From SVEL01 sp017381055 (GTDB lineage Bacteria > Bacillota > Clostridia > Lachnospirales > Lachnospiraceae): a stretch of 43,771 nucleotides of DNA. A model generated the notes under the pieces. It ran no database searches and was not told the DNA's origin. It saw only the letters and a program-made list of their open reading frames with translations. The DNA lies in NCBI GenBank assembly GCA_036307185.1, contig JAXJYC010000036.1, forward strand, positions 1 through 43,771, in the 5' to 3' direction. Positions 40,923 to 43,771 of the stretch are shown here, piece after piece (the stretch's first letter is position 1; every line of letters begins with the position of its first letter). Made by a program: the position numbers and the translations under genes.

Positions 40923-43577
40923 ATGCTTCAATTAAAAAATATTAAGAAACAGTATGTAACTGGTGATACAACTGTTGAGGCTTTAAAGGGTATTGATTTA
41001 GAGTTTAGAGAAAATGAATTTGTATCTATCTTAGGTCAGTCTGGATGTGGTAAGACAACTCTTCTTAACATTATCGGAGGATTAGACCAATATACAAGTG
41101 GTGATCTTATTATTAATGGAAAATCTACTAAAGATTTTAAGGATGCAGATTGGGATACATATAGAAATAATTCAATTGGCTTTGTGTTCCAGAGCTATAA
41201 TCTTATTCCACATCAGACAGTTTTGTCTAATGTAGAGCTTGCGCTTACACTTTCAGGTGTATCAAAGGCAGAGAGAAGAAAACGTGCTACAGAGGCTCTT
41301 GAAAAGGTTGGACTTGGTGATCAGTTGTATAAGAAACCAAATCAGATGTCAGGTGGTCAGATGCAGAGAGTTGCTATTGCTAGAGCTTTGGTAAACAATC
41401 CAGATATCTTATTGGCAGATGAACCAACAGGTGCTCTTGATTCTGAGACAAGTGTACAGATTATGGAATTGCTTAAGGAGATTGCGAAAGAGCGTCTTAT
41501 CATTATGGTAACACATAATCCAGAGCTTGCAGAGCAGTATTCAACACGTATTATAAGAATTCTTGACGGTGAGCTCAAGAATGATTCTAATCCATATAGT
41601 GTAGATGAAAAGACTAAGGAAGAGGCTTATGCAAAGGCTTCTAAAAAAGCAACACGTGCTGAGAAGAAGCAGGCTAAGGAAAAGAAGAAAAAGACTTCTA
41701 TGTCATTTTTTACAGCTTTATCACTTAGTATGAACAATCTTATGACAAAGAAGGGTAGAACTTTCCTTACATCGTTTGCAGGAAGTATCGGTATTATTGG
41801 TATTGCGCTTATACTTGCTCTTTCAACAGGTATGCAGAGCTATATTGATAAGGTTCAGGAGGATGCATTGGCATCATATCCAGTAACTATTCAGAAGCAG
41901 ACTGTTGATATGACTACTATGATGACAAGTATGATGGAAGCTATGGCCACAGAAGATGACATAGAGCATGAGGATGGAAAAATCTATTCGAGAAATGTTA
42001 TGAATCAGATACTTGTAGCTATGACTTCAAAGATTCAGACAAATAATCTTGAGGCATTTAAAGCATACATAGATAGCACAAAGGAACAGAGTGGAAGTAT
42101 TTGGGATAATGCAAAGGATGTTCAGTACGTATATAAAACAAGTATGAATATATACCTTGCAGATACTACAAATGGTGTTACACAGGTAAATCCTATATCC
42201 TTATTTGATGATATAGGAATGGGCTCTATGATGGATTTGTCTTCGGGCATGAGTGGTTCGGCAATGAATAATGCTGAGGTATGGAAGGAACTTCTTAACA
42301 ATCAGGAAGCTCTCGATAATCAGTATGAATTATTGTATGGAAGGTGGCCTAAGGAATTTAATGATGTAGTAATCGTTACAGATAAGAATGGTGAGATTAG
42401 TGATTATACAATATATGCATTAGGTTTAAGAGATTCAGAAGAGTTGGCAGGTACACTTAATAATATTCTTGCTGGCAAGGAATTTAATTTAGAGGAAGAA
42501 GAACAGGTTAGTTATACATATGAAGAACTTTGTGGGCTTTCATTTAAATTTGTTCCAAACTGTGATAGATATAAGAAGACTGATGGTATATGGGTAGATA
42601 TGTCTACAAATGAAGAATATATGAAGTCAGTTCTTGAGAATGCATTAGATATCAATATTTGTGGTATTGTAAAAAATAACAATGAAAATGCCATGGAAAT
42701 TGGAACAATTGGTTACACAAGTGAGCTTACTGAGTATATTATCAATACAACAAATGCAAGTGAAATTGCAAAGGAACAGCTTGCAAACCCTACAATTGAT
42801 ATTTTCTCTGGAAGACCATTTGAATCTGATGAAATACAGCAGGCACCACAGTTTGATATGAACAATCTTACAGAGGAGCAGATGCAGTATTTAGCTTCAT
42901 TATCAGATGAGGAAAAACAGGCTCTTATGCAGTCTATGACTCAAGACACAAAGAATACATATGAAGATAATATAACAGCTATTGGAATTATGGATTTAGC
43001 AGATCCATGGGAGATTAATATTTATCCAAAGGATTTTGATAGTAAGGAAAATATTGCTCAGATTATAAAGGATTACAATAAGAAGTACACTGATCAGGGA
43101 AAAGATGAGTATGCAATACAGTATTCAGATTTAGTTGGTACTATGATGTCATCTGTATCGGATGTTGTTAATATTATTAGTATTGCCCTTATGGCATTTG
43201 TATCCATTTCGTTAGTAGTTTCTTCTATTATGATAGGTATTATTACATACATTTCAGTATTGGAAAGAACAAAGGAAATCGGTATACTTAGAAGTATTGG
43301 TGCATCTAAGAAAGATATATCAAGAGTATTTAATGCCGAGACATTTATTATCGGCTTAGTAGCAGGTGCGCTTGGTATAGGCATAACATTACTTTTATCT
43401 ATTCCTATTAATATTGTAATTAATAATCTTACTGGAGTAGATAATATTGCAGCATTACCATTTATGGGAGCGGTAATACTTATCTTAATCAGTATGATGC
43501 TTACAATGATTTCTGGATTTATACCAGCTAAGATGGCTGCGAAGAAAGATCCAGTAGAAGCACTTAGAACAGAATAA
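40923..43577 (+). CDS. Fused ABC transporter, ATP-binding domain plus FtsX-type permease (MacB-like)
   Basis: An 884-residue protein. The N-terminal ATPase (about 1-225) has Walker A GQSGCGKTT (38-46), FVFQSYNLIPHQT, the signature MSGGQMQR and Walker B LLADEPTG. A Lys-rich linker (about 230-262) follows, then a MacB/FtsX permease: TM1 (about 283-300), a large extracytoplasmic domain (about 305-740, very acidic, with Met-rich patches), and three TMs near the C-terminus. Such type-VII 'mechanotransmission' ABC proteins act in lipoprotein handling, antibiotic or peptide export, or envelope stress. The substrate is unknown. AAAGGAAAAGGG precedes the ATG. No regulator or membrane-fusion partner is adjacent. 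Confidence 0.9.
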   Translation: MLQLKNIKKQYVTGDTTVEALKGIDLEFRENEFVSILGQSGCGKTTLLNIIGGLDQYTSGDLIINGKSTKDFKDADWDTYRNNSIGFVFQSYNLIPHQTVLSNVELALTLSGVSKAERRKRATEALEKVGLGDQLYKKPNQMSGGQMQRVAIARALVNNPDILLADEPTGALDSETSVQIMELLKEIAKERLIIMVTHNPELAEQYSTRIIRILDGELKNDSNPYSVDEKTKEEAYAKASKKATRAEKKQAKEKKKKTSMSFFTALSLSMNNLMTKKGRTFLTSFAGSIGIIGIALILALSTGMQSYIDKVQEDALASYPVTIQKQTVDMTTMMTSMMEAMATEDDIEHEDGKIYSRNVMNQILVAMTSKIQTNNLEAFKAYIDSTKEQSGSIWDNAKDVQYVYKTSMNIYLADTTNGVTQVNPISLFDDIGMGSMMDLSSGMSGSAMNNAEVWKELLNNQEALDNQYELLYGRWPKEFNDVVIVTDKNGEISDYTIYALGLRDSEELAGTLNNILAGKEFNLEEEEQVSYTYEELCGLSFKFVPNCDRYKKTDGIWVDMSTNEEYMKSVLENALDINICGIVKNNNENAMEIGTIGYTSELTEYIINTTNASEIAKEQLANPTIDIFSGRPFESDEIQQAPQFDMNNLTEEQMQYLASLSDEEKQALMQSMTQDTKNTYEDNITAIGIMDLADPWEINIYPKDFDSKENIAQIIKDYNKKYTDQGKDEYAIQYSDLVGTMMSSVSDVVNIISIALMAFVSISLVVSSIMIGIITYISVLERTKEIGILRSIGASKKDISRVFNAETFIIGLVAGALGIGITLLLSIPINIVINNLTGVDNIAALPFMGAVILILISMMLTMISGFIPAKMAAKKDPVEALRTE

Positions 43578-43598
43578 GTAGAAATAGACTAGTTAATT

Positions 43599-43626
43599 AA
43601 AGCGTACAGTGAATACTGTACGCTTT
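43599..43626 (+). terminator. Terminator hairpin after the ABC transporter
   Basis: A perfect 12-bp stem, AAAGCGTACAGT (43599-43610) with ACTGTACGCTTT (43615-43626), has a GAAT loop. The T tract is weak. Confidence 0.8.
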
Positions 43627-43635
43627 ATGTATTAT

Positions 43636-43706
43636 GGGTCGTGACCCTGTTGAGCTCGCGAAGCGTGCGAAATATCAACCACCCGCTATGCGGGTGCGCG
43701 GTGTTT
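43636..43706. repeat. GC-rich hairpin cluster, REP-like
   Basis: GGGTC/GACCC (43636-43647), a CGCGAAGCG unit near 43659 and ACCCGC/GCGGGT (43681-43695) form short GC-rich hairpins in an AT-rich background. Their style resembles the GC-rich units after recJ. Confidence 0.5.
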
Positions 43707-43723
43707 GTTATACAAAAAAATCA

Positions 43724-43771
43724 CCTTTCCGTTATAATAAGGTTGTTCAAGCCAATTTATAACGAAAGGAA
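43724..43771 (+). promoter_or_regulatory. Leader of a downstream gene with inverted repeat over the RBS
   Basis: CCTTTCCGTTATAA (43724-43737) and TTATAACGAAAGG (43757-43769) are near-perfect inverted repeats. The left arm overlaps a -10-like TATAAT (43733-43738), and the right arm holds the Shine-Dalgarno-like AAAGGAA at the window end. The controlled gene lies outside the window. Confidence 0.45.

Overview
The window is about 43.8 kb of AT-rich, low-GC Gram-positive chromosome, densely packed with housekeeping genes nearly all on the + strand. Three signs point to an anaerobic clostridium, most likely Lachnospiraceae (Butyrivibrio/Pseudobutyrivibrio/Roseburia-like). First, a canonical SCIFF six-cysteine peptide gene sits beside its radical-SAM maturase. 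Second, a DUF6472-type small protein lies before sbcDC. Third, gene blocks follow Bacillus/Clostridium order (ireB-ruvX-DUF1292; a YceG/MltG-like gene, trmR, trhP). No rRNA, tRNA, CRISPR array, prophage or intact transposase gene was seen. Species assignment is inference.

Layout. 1-385: no gene, but a very large imperfect inverted repeat (hairpin). 428-527: a G-rich, C-poor tract ending in a promoter. 568-4707: DUF6472 protein, sbcD, sbcC. 4766-7096 (minus strand): two paralogous membrane proteins with duplicated promoters, one with an intact zinc ribbon and one with a decayed zinc ribbon. 7258-11384: prmA-rsmE and a cysteine desulfurase-thiI pair. 11516-12654: an orphan SurA_N-like membrane protein and a convergent HPr-like gene, separated by a long hairpin element. 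12876-19654: mtaB, ireB, ruvX, DUF1292, RNase J, ylbF, short MltG-like protein, trmR, trhP (RNA modification, RNA turnover and cell envelope). 19706-24319: a SigK/SigE-like sigma factor, scfA, scfB and fused secDF. 24411-35187: recJ, apt, rel, MBL hydrolase, a HemZ-HD-GYP fusion, hisS, aspS. 35220-40738: a hybrid histidine kinase, an EAL phosphodiesterase, trxB, cdd. 40923-43577: a fused ABC/FtsX exporter, then hairpins and the leader of a gene beyond the window.

How the genes fit together. Translation accuracy and RNA maturation dominate: PrmA, RsmE, ThiI with its sulfur donor, MtaB, TrhP/TrmR, RNase J, HisS and AspS. DNA repair is represented by SbcCD, RuvX and RecJ. Second-messenger signalling is represented by Rel ((p)ppGpp), an EAL protein with intact catalytic motifs, and an HD-GYP domain fused to HemZ (both c-di-GMP hydrolase families). 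The scfA-scfB cassette makes a thioether-crosslinked peptide and lies directly before the Sec-translocon accessory SecDF.

Most worth a second look: the ~385-nt hairpin at the left edge, the HemZ-HD-GYP fusion, the zinc-ribbon paralogue pair with conserved promoters, the HPr-like protein lacking the catalytic histidine, and recurring intergenic hairpin elements with a shared loop core.
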